Counted from the first letter of the stretch, positions 16,570-25,813 are shown. The stretch: DNA of 64,000 bases from UBA7803 sp040219135 (GCA_040219135.1 JAVJTA010000007.1:248001-312000), one strand, 5' to 3'. Numbers and translations are program-made. The notes: a model not told the origin generated them from the sequence alone.

Positions 16570-18913
16570 AGCGGTTCACACGGGCATCGGCGCCTCGGTC
16601 CGGCGCAAGGAAGACGCCCGCTTCATTACCGGCGGGGGCCGCTACACGGACGACATCAACCAGCCCGGCCAGGTGTACGCGGCGTTTCTGCGCTCGCCCT
16701 ACGCCCGCGCCCGCATCGACCGCATCGACGCCGCCGAGGCGCTGGCGTTGCCCGGCGTGCTGGCGGTGCTCACCGGCAAGGACATGGCCGCGGACGGGCT
16801 CGGCGATCTGCCCTGCGGCTGGCTGGTGAAGCAGAAGGACGGCAGCGACATGGTGTCGGCACCGCATCCGCCGCTGGCCCACGAGGTGGTGAACTACGTG
16901 GGCGAGCCTTACGGCGTGGTGATTGCGGAATCCGCGCCCGCCGCGCGCCACGCGGCGGAAGCCGTCGGCACGGACTTCACCGAGCTGCATGCGGTGGTGG
17001 ATCCGGCGCGGGCGATGGAGTCGGAAGACATCCACGCCGGCGTGGTGGGCAACCTGGCCTACGACTGGGTGCTGGGCGAGCAGGAGGCCACCGAACGGGC
17101 GCTTGCCTCTGCGGCCCACGTCACCCGGCTCGACCTGACCAACAACCGGCTGATTCCGAACGCCATGGAGCCGCGCGCCGCCCTCGGCGTGTACGACAAG
17201 GCCAGCGGCGAGCACGTGCTCTACACCACCAGCCAGAACCCGCACCTGGAGCGGCTGGTGCTCTCCGCCTTCGTGCAGGTGGCCCCCGAGCACAAGCTGC
17301 GCGTGGTGGCGCCGGACGTCGGCGGCGGCTTCGGCTCGAAGATCTTCATCTACGCCGAGGAGACCGCCGTGATCTGGGCGGCGCGCAAGGTCAACCGTCC
17401 GGTGAAGTGGACGGCCGAGCGCAGCGAATCGTTCCTCGCCGATGCCCACGGCCGGGACCACGTCACCCACGCCGAGCTCGGCCTGGATGCCGACGGCCGG
17501 TTCGTCGCGCTGAAAGTCTCGACCACGGCGAACCTGGGCGCCTATCTGTCGACGTTCGGATCCTCCGTGCCGACCTATCTCTACGGCACGCTGCTGGCCG
17601 GGCAGTACAAGACCCCCAACATTTTCGTCGAGGTGCACGGCGTCTACACCAACACCGCACCGGTGGACGCCTATCGCGGCGCCGGCCGGCCGGAGGCCAC
17701 CTACGTGGTCGAACGCATCGTCGAAACGGCCGCGCGCGAGCTGGGCAGAGATCCGGCGGAGCTGCGCCGGCTGAACATGATCCAGCCGAAGGACTTTCCC
17801 TACGAAACCCCGGTGGCCCTGACCTACGACACCGGCGACTACGAGGCGAGCCTGAACAAGGCTCTGGCGCTCATCGACTACGCTGGATTTCCCGAGCGTC
17901 GTGCCGCGGCGGCGAAGAACGGCAGACGCCGCGGCATCGGCTTTGCCTGCTACATCGAAGCCTGCGGCCTGGCGCCGTCGAAGCTCGCCATCGCGCTCGG
18001 CGCCGGCGTCGGCCTGTACGAGAGCGGCGAGATCCGGGTGAACCCGACCGGCAACGTCACCGTCTTCACCGGCTCGCACAGCCATGGCCAGGGCCATGAG
18101 ACCACGTTTGCCCAGGTGGTCTCGGACCGCTTCGGCATCGGCATCGACGATGTCGAGGTGGTGCACGGCGATACCGGCCGGGTGGAGTTCGGGCTCGGCA
18201 CCTACGGCTCGCGCTCGCTCGCGGTCGGTGGTTCGGCGCTGTTCAAGGCGGCGGACAAGATCATCGCCAAGGGCAAGCGCATCGCCGCCCACATGCTCGA
18301 AGCCGATCCGGGCGAGATCGACTTCGAGGACGGCCGCTTCGTCGTCCGCGACAGCAACCGTTCGCTCGGGTTCGGCGAGGTCGCGTTTGCGGCCTACGTG
18401 CCGAGCAACTACCCCGACGACCTGGAGCCGGGGCTGTCCGAGAAGGCGTTCTACGACCCGGCCAACTTCACCTACCCGGCGGGCACCCACATCGCCGAGG
18501 TGGAAGTGGACGAGCAGACCGGGGTGGCTACCGTGGTGGACTTCGTCGCCGTGGACGATTTCGGCAACGTGGTCAATCCGCTCATCGTCCACGGCCAGGT
18601 GCACGGCGGGGTTGCCCAGGGCATCGGTCAGGCGCTCATGGAGCACGGCATCTACGACGAGTTTGGACAGCTCCAGACAGGCTCCTACATGGACTACTGG
18701 ATGCCGCGCGCCGACGATCTGCCGGACTTCCGCGTCGACACCACGGTGACGCCCTGCACCCACAACCCGCTGGGCGTGAAGGGCTGCTGCGAGGCGGGCG
18801 CCATCGGCAGTCCGGCGGCGGTGATGAACGCCCTCACCGACGCCCTCGGCGTGAACCACATCTCCATGCCGGCGACGCCGGAGAAAGTCTGGCGCGCGCT
18901 CAACGGCCAGTGA
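16562..18913 (+). CDS. coxL: Form II CoxL-like molybdenum hydroxylase large subunit
   Basis: A 783-residue molybdopterin-cytosine-dinucleotide hydroxylase subunit. GVGASVRRKEDARF-like opening, GGGFGSK and the C-terminal GCCEAGAIGSPAAVMNAL with the catalytic Glu are present. The active-site loop around residues 370-376 reads AYRGAGR, the form II signature; true aerobic CO dehydrogenases (form I) have AYRCSFR with the Cu-bound Cys. It is therefore probably not a CO dehydrogenase but a hydroxylase of an unknown organic substrate. The start is GTG at 16562. No coxD/E/F maturation genes are present in the window. Confidence 0.93.
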   Translation: MAEAVHTGIGASVRRKEDARFITGGGRYTDDINQPGQVYAAFLRSPYARARIDRIDAAEALALPGVLAVLTGKDMAADGLGDLPCGWLVKQKDGSDMVSAPHPPLAHEVVNYVGEPYGVVIAESAPAARHAAEAVGTDFTELHAVVDPARAMESEDIHAGVVGNLAYDWVLGEQEATERALASAAHVTRLDLTNNRLIPNAMEPRAALGVYDKASGEHVLYTTSQNPHLERLVLSAFVQVAPEHKLRVVAPDVGGGFGSKIFIYAEETAVIWAARKVNRPVKWTAERSESFLADAHGRDHVTHAELGLDADGRFVALKVSTTANLGAYLSTFGSSVPTYLYGTLLAGQYKTPNIFVEVHGVYTNTAPVDAYRGAGRPEATYVVERIVETAARELGRDPAELRRLNMIQPKDFPYETPVALTYDTGDYEASLNKALALIDYAGFPERRAAAAKNGRRRGIGFACYIEACGLAPSKLAIALGAGVGLYESGEIRVNPTGNVTVFTGSHSHGQGHETTFAQVVSDRFGIGIDDVEVVHGDTGRVEFGLGTYGSRSLAVGGSALFKAADKIIAKGKRIAAHMLEADPGEIDFEDGRFVVRDSNRSLGFGEVAFAAYVPSNYPDDLEPGLSEKAFYDPANFTYPAGTHIAEVEVDEQTGVATVVDFVAVDDFGNVVNPLIVHGQVHGGVAQGIGQALMEHGIYDEFGQLQTGSYMDYWMPRADDLPDFRVDTTVTPCTHNPLGVKGCCEAGAIGSPAAVMNALTDALGVNHISMPATPEKVWRALNGQ

Positions 18914-18923
18914 GGAGGAGCCC

Positions 18924-19724
18924 ATGTATCCGTTCAAGTACCACCGGCCGGCCACCCTCGACGAGGCCCGTGCGCTGTTCCAGGGCGTGGACGACGGCAT
19001 CTACATCGCCGGCGGCCAGACCCTGATTCCGACCATGAAGCAGCGTCTGGCGGCGCCCTCGGACGTCATCGATCTCGCCGGCCTCGCCGATCTCTCCGGT
19101 ATCGAGGTGGCAGCCGACGTGGTCCGCGTCGGCGCGTTCAGCCGCCATGCCGAGGTCGCCGGTCACCCGGGTATCCGCAGCACGCTGCCGGTGCTGGCGG
19201 AACTGGCCGACTGCATCGGCGATGGCCAGGTCAGAAACCGCGGCACCCTGGGCGGATCGGTGGCCAACAGCGATCCCGCCGCCGACTACCCGGCCGCGGT
19301 GATCGGCCTTGGCGCCACGGTGCACACCCAGGACCGCAGCATCGCCGCCGACGACTACTTCATCGACCTGTTCGAAACGGCGCTCAGTCCCGGGGAGATC
19401 ATCACTCGCATCGATTTTCCCGTGCCCGACCGGGCCGCTTACCGCAAGTTTCCGAACCCGGCGTCGCGCTACGCGGTGGTCGGCGTGCTGGTGGCCGACT
19501 TCGGCGGCAGCATCCGCGTCGGCATTACCGGCGCCGGGCCCTGCGCGTTCCGCAGCACTGCGATGGAGCAGGCGCTCTCCGCGAAGCTCGATCCGGCCGC
19601 CCTGGACCAGGTGGAAGTGCCGGACGCCGGATTCAACAGCGACCTGTTCGCCTCCGCCGACTACCGCGCCCACCTGGTGCGGGTGATGGCCGGGCGCGCG
19701 GTGGCGGATCTGCTGGCGCGCTGA
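18924..19724 (+). CDS. coxM: Xanthine-oxidase-family FAD-binding medium subunit
   Basis: A 266-residue FAD-binding protein of the CO dehydrogenase flavoprotein family. The pyrophosphate motifs are AGGQTLIP near residue 32 and RNRGTLGGSVANSDPAADYPA near residue 105. The C-terminal CO_deh_flav_C domain follows. It lies 10 bases downstream of coxL with GAGGAG as ribosome site, completing the S-L-M trimer unit. Confidence 0.93.
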   Translation: MYPFKYHRPATLDEARALFQGVDDGIYIAGGQTLIPTMKQRLAAPSDVIDLAGLADLSGIEVAADVVRVGAFSRHAEVAGHPGIRSTLPVLAELADCIGDGQVRNRGTLGGSVANSDPAADYPAAVIGLGATVHTQDRSIAADDYFIDLFETALSPGEIITRIDFPVPDRAAYRKFPNPASRYAVVGVLVADFGGSIRVGITGAGPCAFRSTAMEQALSAKLDPAALDQVEVPDAGFNSDLFASADYRAHLVRVMAGRAVADLLAR

Positions 19725-19726
19725 GG

Positions 19727-20809
19727 ATGCTGCGCGGTCGCGCTCGGCGGCGCTGGCTGCCCGGTTGCTCTCTCGTCTGCCTGGCGCTCCTCAGCGCTGG
19801 CGCGCCCGCGGCCGGCGCCGATGGCGCGCTGCGCCTCAACGACATCCAGCTGCTCGGCAGCCACAACAGCTACAAGCTGGCCATGCCGGCCGAGCGCATG
19901 GTGGCGCTGCGGGCGGCGAACCCGGAGCTCGCGGCTACCCTGGAGTACGCCCACGTGCCGCTCACCGAGCAGCTCGAACTCGGCGTGCGCAAGCTCGAGC
20001 TCGACGTGTTTTACGATCCCGGCGGCGCGCTGTTCGGGCGCGCCGGCAGCACCGCGGGACCGTCCGCGTTCCCGGTGCTGCACGTGCAGAATCTCGACGA
20101 CCGCAGCAGCTGCGCCAATCTGTTCGATTGCCTGCAGCCGCTGGCCGCCTGGTCCGATGCGCATCCCGGCCACCTGCCGCTGTTCGTCTCGTTCAACGCC
20201 AAGGACGACGTCATCGATCGCCCGGGCTTCCTGCGTCCACGCCCCTTCGGCGAGGACGCGTGGCTGGCCCTGGATGCGGAGCTTCGGGCCGCGCTGGGAT
20301 CGCGGCTGCTGAGTCCGGCGGAGGTGTTCGCCGGCGGTGAGCTGCGCTGGCCGGAACTGGACTCGGCGCGCGGGCGCATTCTGACGGTCCTCGACGAGGG
20401 CGGAGAGAAACGTCGCGAGTACGCGAGCCGCTGGCGCGAGCGGGCCCTGTTCGCCAACCTGCCGGAAGGGGAGCCGGGCGCTGCGATCCTGATCGTCAAC
20501 GATCCCGAGGCGGACTTCGCCAGGATTCAGCGCCTGGTGCGCGCCGGGTTCATCGTCCGCACACGGGCCGATGCGGACACGCTCGAGGCGCGCAGCGGCA
20601 GCACGGCGCGCCGCGACGCAGCCTTCGCCAGCGGCGCCCAGCTCATCAGCACGGACTATTATCTCCCGGCGGAGAGCTTCGGTACCGGTTACCAGGTGAT
20701 GATGCCCGGCGGCGGCGTCGGCCGCTGCAACCCGGTACGGGTCGCCTCAGCGTGCGTCCTCGACGATCTTCCTCAGGAGGCGCTTCAGGAGGGATCGGCC
20801 TCCAGGTAG
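19727..20809 (+). CDS. Secreted PI-PLC-C1-like phosphodiesterase
   Basis: A 360-residue protein with an Arg-rich, hydrophobic signal peptide (about 1-31, ending AGADG). The mature part begins with LNDIQLLGSHNSYKL and later ELGVRKLELDVFYDP, the catalytic His and acidic motifs of the Ca2+-dependent phosphoinositide phospholipase C family (PI-PLC-C1). A second His appears in FPVLHVQNLDD, and FNAKDD and TDYYLP belong to the TIM-barrel strands. The start lies 2 bases after the coxM stop. The 3' end overlaps the converging SDR gene by 25 bases. Bacterial members are poorly characterised; phosphodiester lipid cleavage is inferred. Confidence 0.82.
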   Translation: MLRGRARRRWLPGCSLVCLALLSAGAPAAGADGALRLNDIQLLGSHNSYKLAMPAERMVALRAANPELAATLEYAHVPLTEQLELGVRKLELDVFYDPGGALFGRAGSTAGPSAFPVLHVQNLDDRSSCANLFDCLQPLAAWSDAHPGHLPLFVSFNAKDDVIDRPGFLRPRPFGEDAWLALDAELRAALGSRLLSPAEVFAGGELRWPELDSARGRILTVLDEGGEKRREYASRWRERALFANLPEGEPGAAILIVNDPEADFARIQRLVRAGFIVRTRADADTLEARSGSTARRDAAFASGAQLISTDYYLPAESFGTGYQVMMPGGGVGRCNPVRVASACVLDDLPQEALQEGSASR

Positions 20810-21558
20810 CGCTCCTGGAGTTTCTGCATGCCCTTGATCCAGCGGTCGTAGTCGCCGGTCTTGCGGCGGATGTACTCCACCACCGTGGGATGCGGCAGCA
20901 CCAGGAAGGTCTCGTCGCGCAGCGCCTGCACAACGGCCTCAACGGCCTCCTCCGGTTCGATCATGCCGTCGACGCCGGCCACGCCCGGACCGCCGGCCGT
21001 CATCGCGGTGCGCACCGCCTGCGGACACAGTACCGAGACCTTGATGCCGTCGCGGCCGTGGGTGATGGCGATCCATTCCGCCAGCGCCACCGCCGCGTGC
21101 TTGGTCACCGCGTAAGTCACCGATCCGATCTGCGACAGCAGCCCGGCGGCGGAGGCGGTGTTGAGCAGGTAGCCGCCGCCCCGGGCCTTCATACGCGGAA
21201 CCAGATTGCGGGCGGCGTAGACGTGGGACATCGTGTTCACTTCCCAGATCTTCTGCCAGACCTCGTCCGGTTCATCGAGGCCGCGGCCGACGCCGATGCC
21301 GGCGTTGGAACAGAACAGGTCGATCGGGCCGAAGCGTTCCTCGGTCTCCTCGATGAGCGCGATGATGTCGCTCTCGCGGCTGACGTCGACACCCTTGCTC
21401 CAGCCGCCGACGGATTCGGCCACCGCCGCGGCGCCCGCCTCGTCGAGATCCGCGGCCACTACGTGGGCGGCGCCCTCGGCGTGGAATCGCTCCACCATGG
21501 CCTTGCCAATGCCGCTGGCCGCACCGGTGACGACGACGATTTTGTCCTTCAGTTCCAT
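20785..21558 (-). CDS. SDR-family oxidoreductase
   Basis: A 257-residue classical short-chain dehydrogenase. The cofactor motif TGAASGIG lies near residue 12 and NAG near 90. The catalytic residues are Ser in NTASAAG and Tyr/Lys in YAVTKHA. The C-terminal extension (YIRRKTGDYDRWIKGMQKLQERY) is typical of SDRs linked to fatty-acid or steroid catabolism. The ATG at 21558 has GGGAGA 6 bases upstream. It converges on the PI-PLC gene and diverges from the dehydratase gene; substrate unknown. Confidence 0.9.
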   Translation of the reverse strand: MELKDKIVVVTGAASGIGKAMVERFHAEGAAHVVAADLDEAGAAAVAESVGGWSKGVDVSRESDIIALIEETEERFGPIDLFCSNAGIGVGRGLDEPDEVWQKIWEVNTMSHVYAARNLVPRMKARGGGYLLNTASAAGLLSQIGSVTYAVTKHAAVALAEWIAITHGRDGIKVSVLCPQAVRTAMTAGGPGVAGVDGMIEPEEAVEAVVQALRDETFLVLPHPTVVEYIRRKTGDYDRWIKGMQKLQERYLEADPS

Positions 21559-21640
21559 GGCGTCTCTCCCTGCCGATCTGCGCGCCACATTAGACGTTTA
21601 CAGACGTCGATTCTATAGTCGGGCCTCCCCCGGGAGCGCG

Positions 21641-22639
21641 GTGACGAGCGTTTTGCAGGAATCCAATCTGTTCAGCCTGGCTGAGCTCGAAGCCGCGGCC
21701 GACGTGGTCTACGCTGCCATGCCGCCGACCCCCCAGTACGCCTGGCCGCTGCTCTGCGAACAGAGCGGCTGCGAGGTCTGGCTGAAACACGAGAACCACA
21801 CCCCGGCCGGCGCCTTCAAGGTGCGCGGCGGCCTCGTGTTCATGGACCAGCTCGCCCGTGACGGCGCCCTGCCCGCCGGGCTCATTACCGCCACCCGGGG
21901 CAACCACGGGCAGAGCATTCCGTTCGCCGCGCGCCGCCACGGCGTGCCGGTGACCGTGGTGGTTCCCGAGGGCAACAGCCGCGAGAAGAACGGCTGCATG
22001 CACGGCTGGGGCGCGGAGCTGGTGGTGCACGGCGTCGACTTCGACGAGGCACGCAAGGAGGCGGCGCGGCTGGCAGACGCCCGCGGGCTGATGTTCGTGC
22101 CGTCGTTCCACCCGGCACTGGTCATGGGTGTGGCCAGCTACGGGCTGGAGCTGTTCCGCGCGGTGCCGGGTCTCGACGTGGTCTACGTCGCCATCGGCAT
22201 GGGGTCGGGCATCTGCGGCCTCATCCGCACCCGCGATCTGCTGGGGCTCGACACCGAGATCGTCGGTGTCGTCTCGGACCGGGCGCCCGCCTACGCGCGT
22301 TCGGTGGCCGCCGGCCGGGTGGTGGAGACCGACACCGCCCGGACCTTCGCCGACGGCATGGCCTGTCGCATGCCGAACGCCGGCGCCGTGGACTACATCC
22401 GTCGCGGCGCGGCCCGGGTGCTGGAGGTGAGCGACGACGAGATCGCTCAGGCCATGCGCGATCTGTACCGGGCCACCCACAACGTGGCCGAGGGTGCCGG
22501 CGCCGCCGCGCTGGCGGCGCTGAACCGGGAGGCCGACCGGCAGCGCGGGCGGCGCGTCGGGGTGATCCTCACCGGCGGTAACGTCGACTCCGAGGTGTTC
22601 GCCACGGTGCTCAACGGCCGCACCCCGGCGGCGGCATGA
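21641..22639 (+). CDS. PLP-dependent threonine/serine dehydratase-like protein
   Basis: A 332-residue fold-type II PLP enzyme. The cofactor lysine lies in PAGAFKVRGG, the Asn-containing phosphate region is TRGNHGQS, and the conserved GGNVDSEVF stands near the C-terminus. There is no ACT regulatory domain, so it resembles catabolic threonine dehydratase, serine racemase or hydroxyectoine-type EutB rather than biosynthetic IlvA. The GTG start at 21641 has GGGAG upstream. Its stop overlaps the next start (ATGA), and the following two genes are also ATGA-coupled, making a tight three-gene operon. Confidence 0.85.
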   Translation: MTSVLQESNLFSLAELEAAADVVYAAMPPTPQYAWPLLCEQSGCEVWLKHENHTPAGAFKVRGGLVFMDQLARDGALPAGLITATRGNHGQSIPFAARRHGVPVTVVVPEGNSREKNGCMHGWGAELVVHGVDFDEARKEAARLADARGLMFVPSFHPALVMGVASYGLELFRAVPGLDVVYVAIGMGSGICGLIRTRDLLGLDTEIVGVVSDRAPAYARSVAAGRVVETDTARTFADGMACRMPNAGAVDYIRRGAARVLEVSDDEIAQAMRDLYRATHNVAEGAGAAALAALNREADRQRGRRVGVILTGGNVDSEVFATVLNGRTPAAA

Positions 22640-23562
22640 GGCACCTGATTGCCTTCGGCTGGCTCCTGGCGGCCGCGGCGCTCGGGGCGGTGCCGGCACC
22701 TGCGCCGGCACCCGGGTCCCCGGCGGTCCCGGTCCCCCATGAGGTAATCATCGACGGTCACCCCTTGCGGGTCTGGGAGAAGTCCCCGGCGACGGCCTCA
22801 GCCCGGATACTGCTGATTCACGGCCGAACCTGGAGCACCCGGCCGGACTTCGACCTGCACGCAGCCGGCGAGCCGCTGTCGCTCATGGACGGCCTGGTGG
22901 CCCGTGGCGTTGCCAGCTTCGGAGTCGATCTGCGCGGCTACGGCGAGAGCCCGCGGGACGAGAGCGGCTGGCTCACCCCGGACCGTGCCGCCGCAGACGT
23001 GGCCGGCGTACTCGAATGGCTTGCCGCACGGCACCCGGACGACCCGGCGCCCTACCTGTTCGGCTGGTCTTACGGCGCCATGGTCTCGCAGCTGGTGGCG
23101 CAGCGCCGGCCGGAGCTGGTCTCGGGCCTGGTGCTGTTCGGCTACCCGGTGGGCCCCGGCGTCGATCGCGAACCGGATGGCGCGGACGGCCCGCCGCCGC
23201 GCCAGCCCACCACCGCCGCGGCGGCGCGCTCCGACTTCATCGTTCCGGGGGCGATCAGCGGAGCGGCGATCGAGGCGTTCGTGGCGGCGGCCCTGGCCGC
23301 CGATCCGGTGCGCGCGGACTGGCGGCGTCTCGAGCAGTGGCAGGCGCTCGATGGCGCCGCGGTGCGGGTACCGACCCTGCTCCTCGAAGCCCATCAAGAT
23401 CCTCTGGCCCGGGACGACGTGCACGCGGCGCTGTTTGCTGCCCTCGACACCGACGATAAGGCCTGGGTGGTGATTCCCGGCGGCGACCACGCCGCGTTCA
23501 TGGAGCGTCCGCGCCGCTACTTCCTCGAACTGATGGATGCCTTCATCCATCGCGGTGAATGA
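22636..23562 (+). CDS. Secreted alpha/beta hydrolase
   Basis: A 308-residue protein with a signal peptide and a Pro-Ala spacer (about 1-33). The alpha/beta hydrolase fold shows the oxyanion motif LLIHGRTWS, the nucleophile elbow GWSYG, an Asp-containing strand (LLLEAHQDPLAR) and the catalytic His in GGDHAAFME. It is coupled by ATGA overlaps to the dehydratase before and the kinase-like gene after it. The substrate is not evident; esterase or lipase activity outside the cytoplasm is the safest description. Confidence 0.83.
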   Translation: MRHLIAFGWLLAAAALGAVPAPAPAPGSPAVPVPHEVIIDGHPLRVWEKSPATASARILLIHGRTWSTRPDFDLHAAGEPLSLMDGLVARGVASFGVDLRGYGESPRDESGWLTPDRAAADVAGVLEWLAARHPDDPAPYLFGWSYGAMVSQLVAQRRPELVSGLVLFGYPVGPGVDREPDGADGPPPRQPTTAAAARSDFIVPGAISGAAIEAFVAAALAADPVRADWRRLEQWQALDGAAVRVPTLLLEAHQDPLARDDVHAALFAALDTDDKAWVVIPGGDHAAFMERPRRYFLELMDAFIHRGE

Positions 23563-24308
23563 CCGTCCCGGTGCCTGGCCCGGCGCCGCAACTGGGTGGC
23601 GCGCGCGGCCTCGACGCTGCGCAGTTTGCAGCGTTGTGCGCCGCCGGCGAGGTGCTGGCGTGGAAGGGCGGCGCACCGGCGGTGCTGGCCTACCGCGAAG
23701 TAGACGGCAACCGGCTGATCATCAAGCTGTGGCGCCGCGAGCGGCTGTCGTCGCCGCTGCGCGCCTACCACCGGCGTTTCCGGCGCGCCCTGGAGCAACT
23801 CCACGCACGCGGCGTGCCCGCACCGCGCTACGTCGGCCACGGTCGGGTGCGCGGCGACGGCGCCCGCTACGTGGCCTACGCCTACCTCGATGGGGAGCCG
23901 CTGCGAGGCCGCCTCGACGCCGTCGGCCCCGAACGCCTGGCCGCCTTTGTCGCCGATCTGCACCAGCGCGGCGTGTATTTCCGGGGGCTGCATCTGGCAA
24001 ACGTGATTGAGCTGCCCGACGGCCGGCTCGGACTCATCGACGTGCAGGACAGCCGTTTTCGCCGGCGACCGCTGCCGTGGCACCTGCGGGTGCGCAATCT
24101 GGGCGGCCTCTGTGCCCATCCGCACGATCTCGACGAGCTCGGCGGCGCCGTCGGTCGCGCGCTGCTGGCCGCCTATGCGGCCGCCATCGGCCTCGACCCG
24201 AAGGCCGCGGCCCGGCTGCAGGACCAGGTGGCCGGCCAGATCCGGCGGCGTAGCGCCCGGCGCGCCGCACGCCGGGCACGGCGCGGGCTGGAGCCGTTTT
24301 CCCGCTGA
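23559..24308 (+). CDS. WaaP/Kdo-kinase-like small protein kinase fold
   Basis: A 249-residue cytoplasmic protein. It resembles lipopolysaccharide (WaaP/KdkA/InaA) kinases: NRLIIKLWRRERL holds a probable ATP lysine, GLHLANVI corresponds to the catalytic loop (H-x-N), and GLIDVQDSRF stands in the place of the metal-binding DFG-like strand. In typical members the loop contains an extra Asp (HGDLH) that is replaced here, so activity is less certain. The C-terminus is very Arg/Ala rich and may contact membrane or nucleic acid. It is the third gene of the ATGA-coupled operon. Confidence 0.65.
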   Translation: MTVPVPGPAPQLGGARGLDAAQFAALCAAGEVLAWKGGAPAVLAYREVDGNRLIIKLWRRERLSSPLRAYHRRFRRALEQLHARGVPAPRYVGHGRVRGDGARYVAYAYLDGEPLRGRLDAVGPERLAAFVADLHQRGVYFRGLHLANVIELPDGRLGLIDVQDSRFRRRPLPWHLRVRNLGGLCAHPHDLDELGGAVGRALLAAYAAAIGLDPKAAARLQDQVAGQIRRRSARRAARRARRGLEPFSR

Positions 24309-24313
24309 GCGTC

Positions 24314-24328
24314 CTTGTCACTGACAAG
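24314..24328. promoter_or_regulatory. Palindrome upstream of the P450 gene
   Basis: CTTGTC-ACT-GACAAG is a perfect 6-bp-arm palindrome located just after the kinase-like stop and 68 bases before the P450 start. It has the look of a dimeric-regulator operator (TetR/MarR size) and lacks a T-tract, so it is less likely a terminator. Confidence 0.35.
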
Positions 24329-24395
24329 ATCGAGGCTGCCGGGTATCCTGTTGCACATTCGACAGCCATGCGCCCAGCGCCAGGAGAACCCAGTC

Positions 24396-25724
24396 ATGAG
24401 CGAAGCTGAACAGGCCGAGAACCGCCGCGAGATGATGCGCCGGCGCAACCAGGAGCTGGTTGCGGAGTGGGCCATCGACGTCGATCAGGATCCCAACGCG
24501 CTGCCGCTCGGAAAGCTCAACCCGGGACATCCGGATCTGTTCGAAGCCAACACCGTGCTGCCCTACTTCGAGCGGCTGCGCAGGGAAGACCCGGTCAACT
24601 ACACCGACGACAGCCAGTTCGGCCCGTACTGGTCGGTGACCAGGTTCCAGGACATCGTCCACGTCGACACTCACCACGAGATCTTCTCCTCCGACTCGCG
24701 CCTCGGCGGTATCCAGCTCGGCGGCCAGCCGGAAGAGGGCGAGCCGGATCCCATGTTCCACCTGCCCATGTTCATCATGGAGGACCCGCCCAAGCACGAC
24801 GAGCAGCGCAAGGTGGTAGCGCCGATGTTCTCGCCGCGCCACATCGCCGAACTCGAGGAGCTGATCCGCGAGCGCGCCGGCCTCATCCTCGACGGCCTGC
24901 CGCGCAACGAGACCTTCAACTGGGTGCGGGAAGTGTCGGTGGAGCTCACCGGGCGCATGCTGGCGACCCTGTTCGCCATTCCCCAGGAGGATCGGGACAA
25001 GCTCATCCACTGGTCGGACACCACCCAGAACATCGGCAACCCGGAATTCTTCGAAACTCCGGAGCAGGGCTTTCAGGAGCTGTGGAAGTGCTGGGAGTAC
25101 TTCGACGCGGTGTGGAAGGAACGGGCCGCCCAGACCGAGCCCGGCAACGACCTGATCTCGATGCTGGTTCACGGCGAGGCGACGAAAGGCATGCCGCCGA
25201 ACGAGTATCTGGGCAACATCCTGCTGCTCATCGTCGGCGGCAACGACACCACCCGCAACTCCATTTCCGGCGGCGTGCTGGCGCTGAATCAGAACCCGGC
25301 CGAGTACGACAAGCTGGTGAACGATCCCTCGCTGGTGCCGAACATGGTTCCGGAGATGATCCGCTGGCAGTCGCCGGTGGCGGACATGGCGCGCACCGCA
25401 CTGGTAGACACCGAGCTCGGCGGAAAGCAGATCAAGAAGGGCGACAAGGTGGCCATGTGGTACGTCTCCGGCAACCGCGATGACACAGAAATCGAAGACG
25501 CCAATCGTTTCTGGATCGACCGACCCAACGTCCGCAAGCACCTGGCGTTCGGGTTCGGCATCCACCGCTGCCTCGGCAACCGGCTCGGCGAGATGCAGCT
25601 GCGGGTACTGTGGGAAGAGATCCTCAAGCGCTTCCCGAAGATCGAGGTGGTCGGCGACCCCGTCTATCTGAAGTCGAGCTTCATCCGCGGTATCCGCGAG
25701 CTGCCGGTGCGGATTCCGGGCTGA
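24396..25724 (+). CDS. Cytochrome P450, CYP153-like alkane hydroxylase
   Basis: A 442-residue class I bacterial P450. The I-helix shows GGNDTTRN, the K-helix E-x-x-R is EMIRW, and the heme-binding loop is FGFGIHRCLGNRLGEMQLR with Cys392. The loop followed by LWEEILKRF, together with FIMEDPPKHDEQRKVVAPMF, is characteristic of CYP153 terminal alkane/fatty-acid hydroxylases. The ATG at 24396 has AGGAGA 8 bases upstream. CYP153 needs a ferredoxin and a reductase; none is adjacent, but a candidate reductase lies at 52285-53499. A hairpin that may terminate transcription follows. Confidence 0.9.
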   Translation: MSEAEQAENRREMMRRRNQELVAEWAIDVDQDPNALPLGKLNPGHPDLFEANTVLPYFERLRREDPVNYTDDSQFGPYWSVTRFQDIVHVDTHHEIFSSDSRLGGIQLGGQPEEGEPDPMFHLPMFIMEDPPKHDEQRKVVAPMFSPRHIAELEELIRERAGLILDGLPRNETFNWVREVSVELTGRMLATLFAIPQEDRDKLIHWSDTTQNIGNPEFFETPEQGFQELWKCWEYFDAVWKERAAQTEPGNDLISMLVHGEATKGMPPNEYLGNILLLIVGGNDTTRNSISGGVLALNQNPAEYDKLVNDPSLVPNMVPEMIRWQSPVADMARTALVDTELGGKQIKKGDKVAMWYVSGNRDDTEIEDANRFWIDRPNVRKHLAFGFGIHRCLGNRLGEMQLRVLWEEILKRFPKIEVVGDPVYLKSSFIRGIRELPVRIPG

Positions 25725-25753
25725 TCGCAACCGGGTCGGCTTGTTCCTGCCGC

Positions 25754-25780
25754 ACCCGGGCTTCCGCCCGGGTTATGTTA
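25754..25780 (+). terminator. Hairpin terminator after the P450 gene
   Basis: ACCCGGGC-TTCC-GCCCGGGT is a perfect 8-bp GC-rich stem with a tetraloop, followed by TATGTTA. The position 30 bases past the P450 stop fits an intrinsic terminator, although the U-tract is short. Confidence 0.5.
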
Positions 25781-25813
25781 GGCGCCTCACGCTGAATCGG
25801 AACGAGCAGGGCC

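Noticed and set aside
16562..18913. True aerobic CO dehydrogenase
   Set aside because: The active-site loop is AYRGAGR rather than AYRCSFR and lacks the copper-binding Cys.
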